Part shown: one piece after another, positions 1-7,186 of the stretch
How the letters are laid out: each line of letters begins with the position of its first letter
Numbering within the stretch: position 1 is the first letter of the stretch
Assembly (NCBI GenBank): GCA_934320845.1
Contig: CAKRFU010000037.1
Coordinates: forward strand, 1-18,422
Reading direction: 5' to 3'
Origin: an uncultured Lachnospiraceae bacterium
Lineage (GTDB): Bacteria > Bacillota > Clostridia > Lachnospirales > Lachnospiraceae
Length of the DNA: 18,422 bases
The notes under the pieces: model-generated
What the model was told of the DNA's origin: nothing
Databases searched by the model: none
Seen by the model: the letters and a program-made list of their open reading frames with translations, nothing else
Translations under genes and position numbers: made by a program

Positions 1-428
1 ATTCCAAACACATATTTTTTCGCCTGCATTGCAAGGTCGCTGACGCTTGGCGGAGGAGTTATCTCATTTTCAGCAAATGCCACAACTTCATCAATTCCAT
101 CCACTATAAGACCTATTACCGTAGACTTTACATCTATAACTATAACGCAAGTTCTGTCATTATATTCTAAAGGCTCTTTTCCAAACCTTATTCTTACATC
201 TATAACCGGAATAATTTTTCCTCTAAGATTTATAAGACCTATAAGATAATCCTGTGTTTCCGGTACTTTTGTAATCTGTGACAGACCGATTATTTCATTT
301 ACATATTTGATTGAAATACCATATATCTCGTCTTCACATTTAAATGTCATATACTGCTCTTTTTCGATTTCATCCTCAAAAATTTTTTCAGCAGGTATAT
401 CTTCTTTTTTTACATCAGTCAAATCCAT
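1..428 (-). CDS. cheW: Chemotaxis coupling protein CheW (3' end outside window)
   Basis: CheW is the cytoplasmic adaptor that joins chemoreceptors to the CheA kinase. I translated the minus strand from the ATG at 428-426. About 142 residues are visible before the window ends, and the C-terminus is missing. A short charged N-terminus is followed by a CheW-like beta-barrel: a 'YMTFKCEDEIYGISI' strand, then 'VPETQDYLIGLINLRGKIIPVID', split here as VPETQDYLIGL and INLRGKIIPVID, which is the hallmark CheW segment, then 'CVIVIDVKSTVIGLIVDGI'. A GGAGG box lies about 7 bases before the ATG. The gene follows cheA by 17 bases, so the two are almost certainly co-transcribed and probably made in matched amounts. 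A CheV-type fusion with a receiver domain beyond the window cannot be excluded, because the end is not visible. Confidence 0.93.
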   Translation of the reverse strand, partial: MDLTDVKKEDIPAEKIFEDEIEKEQYMTFKCEDEIYGISIKYVNEIIGLSQITKVPETQDYLIGLINLRGKIIPVIDVRIRFGKEPLEYNDRTCVIVIDVKSTVIGLIVDGIDEVVAFAENEITPPPSVSDLAMQAKKYVFG

Positions 429-445
429 TTTACACCTCCATCACA

Positions 446-2629
446 TCAATTCATAACAAGTCCGCCTGTGTCAAGTATAAGACTGATACTTCCGTCACCA
501 AGCTGGGTACATCCCGATATTCCTTTTACAGCTTTGACATAAGAAGGAATAGGTTTAACTACTATTTCCTGTTCACCTACAAGACTATCAGCAAATACCG
601 CCAGTTTTCTGTCTTCATGATTTAAAATAATCACTATTCCGTCCTCAATGTCTTCAACTGCACCATCAAGATGATAAAACTCGTTCAATCTTATAAGAGG
701 ATAACACTCCTGTCTTATCATCACATATTCTTCGCCATCCGGTTCTACTATAAGTTTATCTTTTTCAACTCGTATAAATTCAGTGACCGTATTAGTCGGT
801 GTAACAAAATTAGTCTCTCCTACTGAGAAGATAATTCCGTCTATTATCGCCAAAGTAAGAGGTATCTTCATTGTCATTGTTGAACCTTGTCCCTCTACAC
901 TTTCGATATCGAGCACACCGCCGACCTGCTGTATATTCTTTACTACGACATCCATACCTACTCCTCTTCCCGAATACTCTGTAACTTTCTTCTTCGTAGA
1001 AAATCCCGGTGCAGTTATAAAATTGAATATCTCTTTCTCTGTCAAATCCTTTTCGGATTTATTTCCTAGCAGTCCGCTCGCTTTTGCCTTCTCAAGAATT
1101 TCATTCTTCTTAAGACCCTTGCCGTTATCCGAAACTGAAATCCAAACCTGACCGCCTTCATTCTTAGCTTCAAGAATAACTTTTCCTTTTTCTTTCTTGC
1201 CAAGTGCCTTTCTGTCCTCGTTGCTCTCTATACCGTGGTCTACGGAGTTTCGTATAAGGTGCATAAGCGGATCTGAAATATGTTCAATGATATTTTTGTC
1301 AACCTCCGTATCCTCACCTATAACTTCAAGTTCAATATCCTTGCCAAGCTTTTTAGATGTATCGTAAACTATTCTGTTCATCTTCTGGAATGTATTTTTA
1401 AGCGGCATCATACGCATTGCCATTATTGCATCCTGAAGTTCTGATGTTATCTTTGAAAGCTGGGCAGCTGATTTTTGAAAATTAGTAAGGTCAAGACCCG
1501 GTACTTTTAAATCGGGATTCTGTAAAACAACCGCCTCCGCAATAACCAGCTCTCCTATAAGATCCATAAGAAGATCCATCTTTTTTATATTTACACTGAT
1601 AAAACTTTGTGCCTCACCTTTTTTTACACGAGGCTTTTTCGCAGCCTTTTTCTTTACAGGTGCTTCCTTCTTACTCTCCTCTTTTGTCTCCTCCGGCTGT
1701 TCAGCCTGTGTATCTTCTGCCGCACCCTGGCTGCCCGGTTTCTGGCTGTCTACAAGTATCGTCGGCTTTTCAACTGGTGCCGTGAGCACATCGCCCGCAC
1801 TCGATGCAGGTTTACTCTCCGCCTCGACACAAAAATCAAGAAATTCATCACTTGTACATTCTTTTATTTCTATATTTTCAATACCGGCACTTGAATTTAT
1901 AAGCTCTGTGATAATCTGCGGTTCTTCCGTTGTCTGAAGTGCAATTCTAAATCCAAACTCGAGTACAACATCTGCACTGTCAGGATTTGAAATAATGTCT
2001 GACGGCGTATAAAGTATATCCTCTGCAATTCCCTTTAATGAATTTACAGCCATATACGCTCTTATGTTCGCCATCTCAGTTTCTTTATAGTATGTAATAT
2101 AAATACTGTAAAATTTACTGTCTTCCGAAGCAACAGGTGCTATGTAAAAGTGCGGTTTTTCACTTTCTTTGGCTTTTTCCTGTTTCTCAGCCATAATCTG
2201 TCCGGCATCTACATCCGTTTTATTCTGGATTTTATTCAGAAATTTATCAAGTTTTTCAATAAGTTCTGCCGGGTCTTCATCAGGATCTCCGCCATCCTTT
2301 ATTTTTTCCATTTCTGCTGTTATAAAATCAGATACCTCAAGCACATCATCAACAAGTTCATCATGTGGTACGCCCTCAGGATGACTCTCTCTTATAAAGT
2401 AAAATACATCCTCAAGTTTATGTGCAAGTGTTGCTATATTCTGAAACATCATAACGGCTGATGAACCTTTTATCGTATGCATAATACGGAATATCTCATT
2501 TACATTATCCTCGTCAAATTCACCGACATCCTTACTTTCAAGACATATGTTCTCAAGATTCTCAAGCCCCTGTTCTGTTTCGAAGATGAACATATCAAGC
2601 ATACCTTCGGTAATCATATCATCTCCCAT
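446..2629 (-). CDS. cheA: Chemotaxis histidine kinase CheA
   Basis: CheA autophosphorylates on a histidine in response to receptors and passes the phosphate to response regulators and CheB. At 727 residues all five domains are present. P1 HPt has the phospho-acceptor H51 in HTIKGSS. A P2-like regulator-docking domain spans about 171-258. A long charged linker (about 268-341) switches from Glu-rich to Lys-rich. The P3 dimerisation helices span about 342-420. P4 is the ATPase, with the N box around N461 (HLIRNSVDHGIE), G1 DNGKG at 501-505 and G2 GRGVGMD at 554-560. The P5 CheW-like domain starts near 588. The start is ambiguous: M1 has AGGAGG 5 bases upstream, while M5 has a GGAG inside the first codons; I keep M1. 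The gene lies between a receiver gene and cheW on the same strand, separated from the receiver by a 95-bp gap with a palindromic repeat. Confidence 0.97.
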   Translation of the reverse strand: MGDDMITEGMLDMFIFETEQGLENLENICLESKDVGEFDEDNVNEIFRIMHTIKGSSAVMMFQNIATLAHKLEDVFYFIRESHPEGVPHDELVDDVLEVSDFITAEMEKIKDGGDPDEDPAELIEKLDKFLNKIQNKTDVDAGQIMAEKQEKAKESEKPHFYIAPVASEDSKFYSIYITYYKETEMANIRAYMAVNSLKGIAEDILYTPSDIISNPDSADVVLEFGFRIALQTTEEPQIITELINSSAGIENIEIKECTSDEFLDFCVEAESKPASSAGDVLTAPVEKPTILVDSQKPGSQGAAEDTQAEQPEETKEESKKEAPVKKKAAKKPRVKKGEAQSFISVNIKKMDLLMDLIGELVIAEAVVLQNPDLKVPGLDLTNFQKSAAQLSKITSELQDAIMAMRMMPLKNTFQKMNRIVYDTSKKLGKDIELEVIGEDTEVDKNIIEHISDPLMHLIRNSVDHGIESNEDRKALGKKEKGKVILEAKNEGGQVWISVSDNGKGLKKNEILEKAKASGLLGNKSEKDLTEKEIFNFITAPGFSTKKKVTEYSGRGVGMDVVVKNIQQVGGVLDIESVEGQGSTMTMKIPLTLAIIDGIIFSVGETNFVTPTNTVTEFIRVEKDKLIVEPDGEEYVMIRQECYPLIRLNEFYHLDGAVEDIEDGIVIILNHEDRKLAVFADSLVGEQEIVVKPIPSYVKAVKGISGCTQLGDGSISLILDTGGLVMN

Positions 2630-2684
2630 AACACCCTCCTGTTCTGTCTTTCTCTTACTGTTTATTTGTAATACTTCAATATAC

Positions 2685-2715
2685 TGATGTTTGGTTCAAA
2701 AAGTATTTTGACCCT
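2685..2715. repeat. Intergenic palindromic repeat, copy 1
   Basis: A 31-bp unit identical base for base to 3171-3201. Its core is an imperfect inverted repeat, GGTTCAAAA and TTTTGACCC around a short AT loop, with one mismatch in the stem. It starts 9 bp past the receiver-gene stop, and weaker outer arms (CATCA/TGATG) could extend the hairpin in the minus-strand RNA. No T-run follows on either strand, so it is not a standard intrinsic terminator. Confidence 0.8.
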
Positions 2716-2724
2716 TGCATCAAT

Positions 2725-3120
2725 TTAAGGAATAAGCTCTAACTTGCGGAGTACACTCTCAAATTTCACCTGATCAATAGGTTTTCCTGCATATGCCACG
2801 CATCCAAGATCAAATGCCTTATTTACATTTGCTCCCTCATTCAAAGCTGTTGTCATAATAATCTTAGCTCTGTTGTCCTCCGGTATCTTTCTTTCCTGCT
2901 CAATATCCCTTATTGCTTTAAGTGCCTGATATCCGTCAAGTGCAGGCATCATAATATCAAGACATACAAGGTCATATGGTGTTCCGGCATCAAGTGCCAT
3001 AAGATAAGCATCAACTGCTTCCATACCATCTACCGTAATATCACATTCTCCAAATTTAGATAAAAACTTAAGCATAAACTTTCTGCTCGCAAAATCATCC
3101 TCTGCTATCAATATTCTCAT
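2725..3120 (-). CDS. Stand-alone receiver-domain response regulator (CheY-like)
   Basis: A 131-residue protein made of one receiver domain and no output domain. The acidic pocket is E7-D8-D9, the phospho-acceptor is D55 (LVCLDIMMP), the switch threonines are T90/T91, the aromatic switch is Y110, and the conserved lysine is K113 (AGKPI). Lying between cheB and cheA, it is a likely phosphorylation target of CheA, and so either the motor-binding CheY or a phosphate sink or adaptor. The helix-1 and helix-4 sequences do not resemble the short FliM-binding CheY of Bacillus as I remember it, so I give no symbol. A strong AGGAGG lies 9 bases before the ATG. The gene is bracketed by two identical 31-bp palindromic repeats, one in each flanking gap, and has a perfect TATAAT upstream (3145-3150 on the minus strand) but no good -35. 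Confidence 0.9.
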   Translation of the reverse strand: MRILIAEDDFASRKFMLKFLSKFGECDITVDGMEAVDAYLMALDAGTPYDLVCLDIMMPALDGYQALKAIRDIEQERKIPEDNRAKIIMTTALNEGANVNKAFDLGCVAYAGKPIDQVKFESVLRKLELIP

Positions 3121-3170
3121 ATTTCTTTCCTCCTGTTATGTTAAATTATATTTTAAATTTTAATCAATAA

Positions 3171-3201
3171 TGATGTTTGGTTCAAAAAGTATTTTGACCC
3201 T
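3171..3201. repeat. Intergenic palindromic repeat, copy 2
   Basis: Identical over 31 bp to the copy at 2685-2715 and in the same orientation, 486 bp away. It lies in the cheB/receiver gap, 23 bp past the cheB stop. The same GGTTCAAAA/TTTTGACCC core is present, again with one stem mismatch. An extra short inverted repeat (TGATGC/GCATCA, 3204-3226) lies between it and the cheB stop. Confidence 0.8.
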
Positions 3202-3224
3202 GACTGATGCCACGAATTGCTGCA

Positions 3225-4250
3225 TCATGGTATCGTATTTAATATATTATATATCTTTGATGCCACATTTTCCAATGGTTCCTGATATTGCACTGCTCCT
3301 ATGTCATATGCAACTTTAGGCATTCCATAGACAACGCAGCTTCTTTCATCCTGCCCTATTGTATGAGCACCTCTTTTTCTCATTGCGAGAAGTCCTCTTG
3401 CACCGTCCGAACCCATGCCAGTAAGTATAACACCAACAGCATCACTCGCTGCCGCCTGTGCAACCGACTTAAACAATACATCTACCGATGGACAATGACC
3501 ACTGACTTTTTCTCCCTCGTAACATTTCACAAAGTATCTGCCATTATCACGCACAAGTTCCATGTGCTTATCACCCGGCGCAATTAAAACCTTACCTGTT
3601 TCTACAATATCTCCATCTTCCGCCTCTTTTACATGAACCCTGCACTCTTTGTCAAGACGGTCAGCATACATCTGCGTAAATCCCGGCGGCATATGCTGCA
3701 CTATAACCGTTCCCGGAATATTCGGATAGAAATTTTTTATCACAGCAAGTATTGCTTCTGTTCCTCCTGTCGATGCTCCTATGGCAACTATCTTGTTGTG
3801 ATACTGCCTGTTTATATTGTTTGGCGTGACAGCAATCTGTTGTTTTTTTTCCTCTGAATATTTAATGTTGTATGCTGTCTTAACCTTTGTTATAAGCTCG
3901 CCATAGACCCACTTTCTCATCTCTTCGCTGTCCATATCATGTGGTTTTTGCACATAATCAACAGCTCCGTATTCTATATAATCAAGCATCTGATGTTCCA
4001 TTGAACTTATCATTATAACTTTCATGGGATGCTGAGGAATAAGCTTTTTCATAAAATCTATACCATTCATTCTTGGCATCTCTATATCTAATGTCATTAC
4101 ATCCGGATTAAATCTGATAATCATATCTCTCGCCTGATACGGGTCTGCTGCCATGGCAACAACTTCTATATCAGGGTCTTCGTCAAGAAATTCTGACAGT
4201 ATTCTTCTAAATACCAGCGAATCATCAACCACCAGAACTTTTATCGCCAT
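3225..4250 (-). CDS. cheB: Chemotaxis protein-glutamate methylesterase/glutaminase CheB
   Basis: CheB removes methyl groups from receptor glutamates (and deamidates glutamines), and is activated by CheA phosphorylation. The 341-residue protein has an N-terminal receiver (about 1-120) with D9-D10, phospho-acceptor D55 (LDIEMPRMNG) and K102. A linker precedes the C-terminal esterase domain (about 150-340), which carries the full catalytic triad: S160 in GASTGG, H186 in VQHMPPGFT and D282 in GMGSDGARG. Length is normal for the family. The ribosome-binding site is an unusual G-run (GGGGG) 8 bases from the ATG. The gene follows cheR by 42 bases, so methylation and demethylation enzymes are co-transcribed. 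Confidence 0.97.
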   Translation of the reverse strand: MAIKVLVVDDSLVFRRILSEFLDEDPDIEVVAMAADPYQARDMIIRFNPDVMTLDIEMPRMNGIDFMKKLIPQHPMKVIMISSMEHQMLDYIEYGAVDYVQKPHDMDSEEMRKWVYGELITKVKTAYNIKYSEEKKQQIAVTPNNINRQYHNKIVAIGASTGGTEAILAVIKNFYPNIPGTVIVQHMPPGFTQMYADRLDKECRVHVKEAEDGDIVETGKVLIAPGDKHMELVRDNGRYFVKCYEGEKVSGHCPSVDVLFKSVAQAAASDAVGVILTGMGSDGARGLLAMRKRGAHTIGQDERSCVVYGMPKVAYDIGAVQYQEPLENVASKIYNILNTIP

Positions 4251-4292
4251 ATCTTAATCCCCCATTCATTTCTAAACTTAGTAAACAGCAGC

Positions 4293-5099
4293 CTAAACTT
4301 TTCTGTATATAGACGGCTGTACATACCTGAAACCTGACTTTACTTTATCTATGCTCTCCGTGGTTCCGATAAACAAATACCCCCCGTTTTCCATATGGTC
4401 ATAAATATTTTTCAACAAAAATCTCTTTGTGTCATCCTCAAAATATATCATAACATTTCTCAGAAAAACAACCTGAAACTTTCCCTTAAAGGTTATATTA
4501 TCCATAAGGTTAAAATTCTTAAATACAATCTGTTTTCTGAGTTCGTCGCTTACTTTAAACCGCTCTGCATCTATTCTTTTAAAATATTGTCTTTTCCATC
4601 TTTCGGGCAGATTTTGAATCTGTTCCTCAAGATAAATTCCATCACTCGCTTTTTTCAATACTTCCATTGAAATATCTGTTGCTAGAAGCTGAGTGTCCCA
4701 CCCAGGCTCCATACCAAAATAATCTCTTAAAACCATAGCTATGGTATACGGTTCTTCACCTGTAGAAGCTGCTGCCGACCATATTCTCACATCTTTTGTG
4801 GCTGCTTTGGTCTGTCGTATCCACGGCAGTACATAACGATTCATATACTCAAAATGCATAAATTCGCGCATAAAAAATGTATGATTTGTCGTGAGTATAT
4901 TTACCATATCCATCGCCTGTGTTCCGTCCGGTGAATCTGCAATTTCCCTGATAAATTCACCATAGCTTGTATAGCCGTTTTTTAACAGATGGTTTTCCAG
5001 TCTTCCCTCTATCAATACACGCTTATGCCCCAGTTCAATCCCATAGCGGTTACGCATATATGATACTATCCAATTAAATTCTTTTTCTGTAAGCTTCAT
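4293..5099 (-). CDS. cheR: Chemotaxis protein methyltransferase CheR
   Basis: CheR transfers methyl groups from S-adenosylmethionine to receptor glutamates, opposing CheB. I chose the ATG at 5099 (268 residues), which has GGAAAG just upstream. The GTG at 5111, giving four more residues, has no ribosome-binding site. In the shorter numbering, the N-terminal helical domain ends in the conserved NHTFFMRE segment (about 72-79). The SAM-binding motif SAAASTGEEPY lies at about 109-118 (alanine replaces the usual cysteine in SAACSTGEEPY), LATDIS at about 139-144, and FLRNVMIYF at about 212-220 (the family usually has FCRN). The gene starts 27 bases after the metallophosphoesterase stop with no terminator between, and is the first of the chemotaxis set. 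Confidence 0.96.
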   Translation of the reverse strand: MKLTEKEFNWIVSYMRNRYGIELGHKRVLIEGRLENHLLKNGYTSYGEFIREIADSPDGTQAMDMVNILTTNHTFFMREFMHFEYMNRYVLPWIRQTKAATKDVRIWSAAASTGEEPYTIAMVLRDYFGMEPGWDTQLLATDISMEVLKKASDGIYLEEQIQNLPERWKRQYFKRIDAERFKVSDELRKQIVFKNFNLMDNITFKGKFQVVFLRNVMIYFEDDTKRFLLKNIYDHMENGGYLFIGTTESIDKVKSGFRYVQPSIYRKV

Positions 5100-5103
5100 T
5101 TTT

Positions 5104-5109
5104 CTTTCC
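5104..5109 (-). promoter_or_regulatory. Ribosome-binding site of cheR
   Basis: GGAAAG on the minus strand, 4 bases from the ATG at 5099-5097. It supports that ATG over the GTG at 5111-5109, which overlaps this site and has only AT-rich sequence upstream. Confidence 0.5.
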
Positions 5110-5126
5110 ACAGTGCATATACAATT

Positions 5127-5615
5127 TTACAATGTAACAAGCACATAATCTGTTCTTCCGTCATCTTCTATATTCATAACCAGATAGGTCGGTCTGAAAC
5201 CATCCTGCCTTGGTCTTGAAATACTACCCGGATTTAATACCACTATTTCTGATTTTGTATCTATTACAGGTTTATGAGAATGACCAAACATCACTATATC
5301 TGCACCATTTTCTTTTGCTATATCCTTCATGACCGGTATTCCTAATTCTCCGCCATATCTGTTTCCGTGTGTTATGAAAGCCTTATGTCCACCTATCTCA
5401 ATAAGCTTGGCTCCCTGAAGCTCATTGCCATAATCGCAATTACCTTTTACCATCTCAACAGGACATTCTACAAGACTTCTTATGGAATCGGGACTGCATT
5501 CCATGTCCCCCAAATGAATCATCATATCCATAGTACCTCTCATGTTTTTTACTGCCTGTATAAGATTTCTGTTGTTTCCATGAGAATCACTGACGATAAG
5601 TATTTTCATAGACAT
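5127..5615 (-). CDS. YfcE/YsnB-family metallophosphoesterase
   Basis: A 162-residue cytoplasmic phosphodiesterase of the small calcineurin-like class (YfcE/MJ0936/Vps29 fold). All metal ligands are visible: D10 and H12 (SDSHGN), D37 (GDME), N59 (GNCD), H83 (THGN), H112 and H114 (GHSH). The family motif NPGSISRPR lies at 128-136. The physiological substrate is unknown for most members, and in vitro activity is on bis-p-nitrophenyl phosphate-type diesters. The start codon directly abuts the rdgB stop; a second in-frame ATG lies two codons on. GGAGGG lies 10 bases upstream, inside the end of rdgB, so the two genes are translationally linked. As I recall, Bacillus subtilis has the same pair (ysnA-ysnB), so the partnership is old. 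Confidence 0.93.
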   Translation of the reverse strand: MSMKILIVSDSHGNNRNLIQAVKNMRGTMDMMIHLGDMECSPDSIRSLVECPVEMVKGNCDYGNELQGAKLIEIGGHKAFITHGNRYGGELGIPVMKDIAKENGADIVMFGHSHKPVIDTKSEIVVLNPGSISRPRQDGFRPTYLVMNIEDDGRTDYVLVTL

Positions 5616-6212
5616 CTATAAAACTCCCTCCAATTTCTTATACATCGCTTTAAGAGCTCTCCCCCTGTGACTTATCTCATTCTTCTGTTCAGGCGGAAGT
5701 TCAGCAGTTGTGCATCCCTTTTCGGGCAGATAAAAGATAGGGTCATATCCAAAACCGTTTTCGCCTTTTTCCTCATAACCAATGCGCCCTTCGATAGTTC
5801 CTCTTGTTGTGAGAATCTCCCCATCAGGCATAACACATGCTATGACACACACAAATCTTGCACTTCGCTCTTCATCTTTGGCATCTTTAAGTAATTCTAT
5901 AATATGATTGTTTTTGATTGTGTACGGTGTATCCTCTCCCATATATCTTGCCGAATAAACTCCGGGCGCCTTGTCAAGATAATCAACCTCAAGCCCTGAA
6001 TCATCAGCAATCACAATATTTTTTGTAATATCTGCTATTGTCTTTGCTTTTATAACTGCATTTTCCTCAAAAGTTTTGCCGTCCTCAACAATCTCTATAT
6101 CCTGCAGTCCTTCATCTTTAAGCGATACAAATTCTATATCATCACGTTTGATAATTTCCCTTATCTCTTTCATTTTATTTTGATTGCCCGTTGCTACTAT
6201 AATCTTTGTCAT
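5616..6212 (-). CDS. rdgB: XTP/dITP diphosphatase (non-canonical purine NTP pyrophosphatase)
   Basis: RdgB/HAM1 hydrolyses ITP, dITP and XTP to the monophosphate plus pyrophosphate, which keeps deaminated purines out of DNA and RNA. The 198-residue length fits the family exactly. Visible motifs are TGNQNK (8-13) for nucleotide contact, ENAVIKA (50-56), ADDSGLEV (69-76, with metal/catalytic D71), APGVYSARY (82-90), FGYDPIF (154-160), and SHRGRA (181-186) for base recognition. Its ATG overlaps the amidase stop in an ATGA arrangement, and its stop abuts the metallophosphoesterase start, so all three genes should be translated from one mRNA. Confidence 0.97.
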   Translation of the reverse strand: MTKIIVATGNQNKMKEIREIIKRDDIEFVSLKDEGLQDIEIVEDGKTFEENAVIKAKTIADITKNIVIADDSGLEVDYLDKAPGVYSARYMGEDTPYTIKNNHIIELLKDAKDEERSARFVCVIACVMPDGEILTTRGTIEGRIGYEEKGENGFGYDPIFYLPEKGCTTAELPPEQKNEISHRGRALKAMYKKLEGVL

Positions 6213-7018
6213 TCCTTGCTTTTCCTCCTGTCAATCTCTTTAAGCGACTTTATTATTCCTCTGTAAACTCCGTCTGCTATTTCATACTGTCCCTTTGCGG
6301 AACTTATATAATTCATGTCTTTTCTGCTCGACATATATCCTGTTTCAACAATAACTGCCGGCATAGATGTATGACGCAGCACAAATAAATCTTCTCTTCT
6401 TACAATCTTTCTTGCTTTATTTGAAGTTGATTTTGATACACTGTCCAATAAAATGCATGAAAGCCTGCGATTTGTCATGTATCTGCTGTCGCCTTTTCTT
6501 TTTGCATAAAGTGTCTCTATACCAAATGCCTTTGACCGTATGTTGTCCGAGGCATTGCAATGTATACTCACAAACAAATCCGCCTTTTTTCCATTTGCAT
6601 CGATGACACGTCTTTTTTTAGTAACATACCTGTCATCAAGTCTTGTATATATGACTTTTATATCTGTCTGGTCAAGCATCCTCTTTAATTTTTTAACTAT
6701 GGTAAGATTACATTTTTTTTCTTTGAATCTTCCATTATTTGAACTCGCCCCCTCATCTTTTCCACCATGACCCGCATCTATAACTATCGTATATTTCTTT
6801 AATCCCTCTGCTTTATAATCAGCCTCATTAAATAATGCATTTTTCTTTTTACTGTCCTGCTTTTTCCTTTCCTCCTGCACAATGCTTTCCTTCCCGATAT
6901 TGTTAATATCATCATTGCTTTGTGAAAGTTTTGCCGTATAAATACAACTCGTAATTATCAGTAGTACAAGAAGAATACAGCTTTCAACAGTAATCCTGTA
7001 TTTTCCATTATTGCTCAT
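6209..7018 (-). CDS. Membrane-anchored N-acetylmuramoyl-L-alanine amidase (Amidase_3)
   Basis: This enzyme cuts the bond between muramic acid and the stem peptide of peptidoglycan. The 269-residue protein has a short basic N-terminus, one hydrophobic segment (about 13-29, probably an uncleaved anchor), a charged linker rich in Lys/Glu/Asn (about 30-74), then the catalytic domain outside the cell. The zinc ligands are H84 (IDAGHGG), E100 and H153 (SIHCNAS), and the catalytic glutamate is E225 (VETGYMS). The compact single-domain form without SH3 or wall-binding repeats resembles CwlD, which acts with spore cortex; whether this organism sporulates is not shown here, so no symbol is given. No ribosome-binding site precedes the ATG, and the promoter sits almost on it, suggesting a leaderless mRNA. 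It is the first gene of the leftward operon. Confidence 0.93.
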   Translation of the reverse strand: MSNNGKYRITVESCILLVLLIITSCIYTAKLSQSNDDINNIGKESIVQEERKKQDSKKKNALFNEADYKAEGLKKYTIVIDAGHGGKDEGASSNNGRFKEKKCNLTIVKKLKRMLDQTDIKVIYTRLDDRYVTKKRRVIDANGKKADLFVSIHCNASDNIRSKAFGIETLYAKRKGDSRYMTNRRLSCILLDSVSKSTSNKARKIVRREDLFVLRHTSMPAVIVETGYMSSRKDMNYISSAKGQYEIADGVYRGIIKSLKEIDRRKSKE

Positions 7019-7027
7019 ATACTATAA

Positions 7028-7056
7028 AGTATATCTCATTATAAATATGCTTGCAA
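7028..7056 (-). promoter_or_regulatory. Sigma-A promoter of the amidase-rdgB-che operon
   Basis: On the minus strand, TTGCAA (7056-7051), a 17-bp spacer and TATACT (7033-7028). The expected start of transcription, about 7 bases past the -10 box, is near 7021, while the amidase ATG begins at 7018. The 5' leader would be only about 1-4 bases long, with no room for a ribosome-binding site, and none is seen. Confidence 0.7.
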
Positions 7057-7127
7057 GAAAAAAGCCGATTTTACTCCATATAATGTTGATATAAGTTTTT
7101 TTATGTATTTTATGTATGCTTTTTACA

Positions 7128-7156
7128 TTGCTTGTATTTTTTCTGCGTATTATAAT
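7128..7156 (+). promoter_or_regulatory. Sigma-A promoter of the glycoside hydrolase gene
   Basis: TTGCTT (7128-7133), exactly 17 bp, and a perfect TATAAT (7151-7156). The start of transcription should fall near 7163, giving a leader of about 24 bases with GGAGG at 7176-7180, 6 bases before the ATG. Just upstream of the -35 box two ATGTAT copies (7103-7108 and 7112-7117) lie 9 bp apart, a possible regulator site but in very AT-rich DNA. Confidence 0.8.
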
Positions 7157-7186
7157 GTTGTCACTAAAACTTAATGGAGGATTTAA

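Noticed and set aside
783..1151. Plus-strand open frame opposite cheA
   Set aside because: It lies wholly antisense to a well-conserved kinase domain, has a low-complexity Ser/Phe-rich product and no ribosome-binding site. It is a shadow of cheA.
2685..3201. CRISPR array or insertion-sequence ends formed by the two identical repeats
   Set aside because: There are only two copies here, 486 bp apart, with an intact receiver gene between and no transposase. The related third copy is 13.5 kb away. This does not fit a CRISPR array or a mobile-element boundary.
5100..5111. GTG start for cheR
   Set aside because: No ribosome-binding site precedes it; the ATG at 5099 has GGAAAG just upstream.
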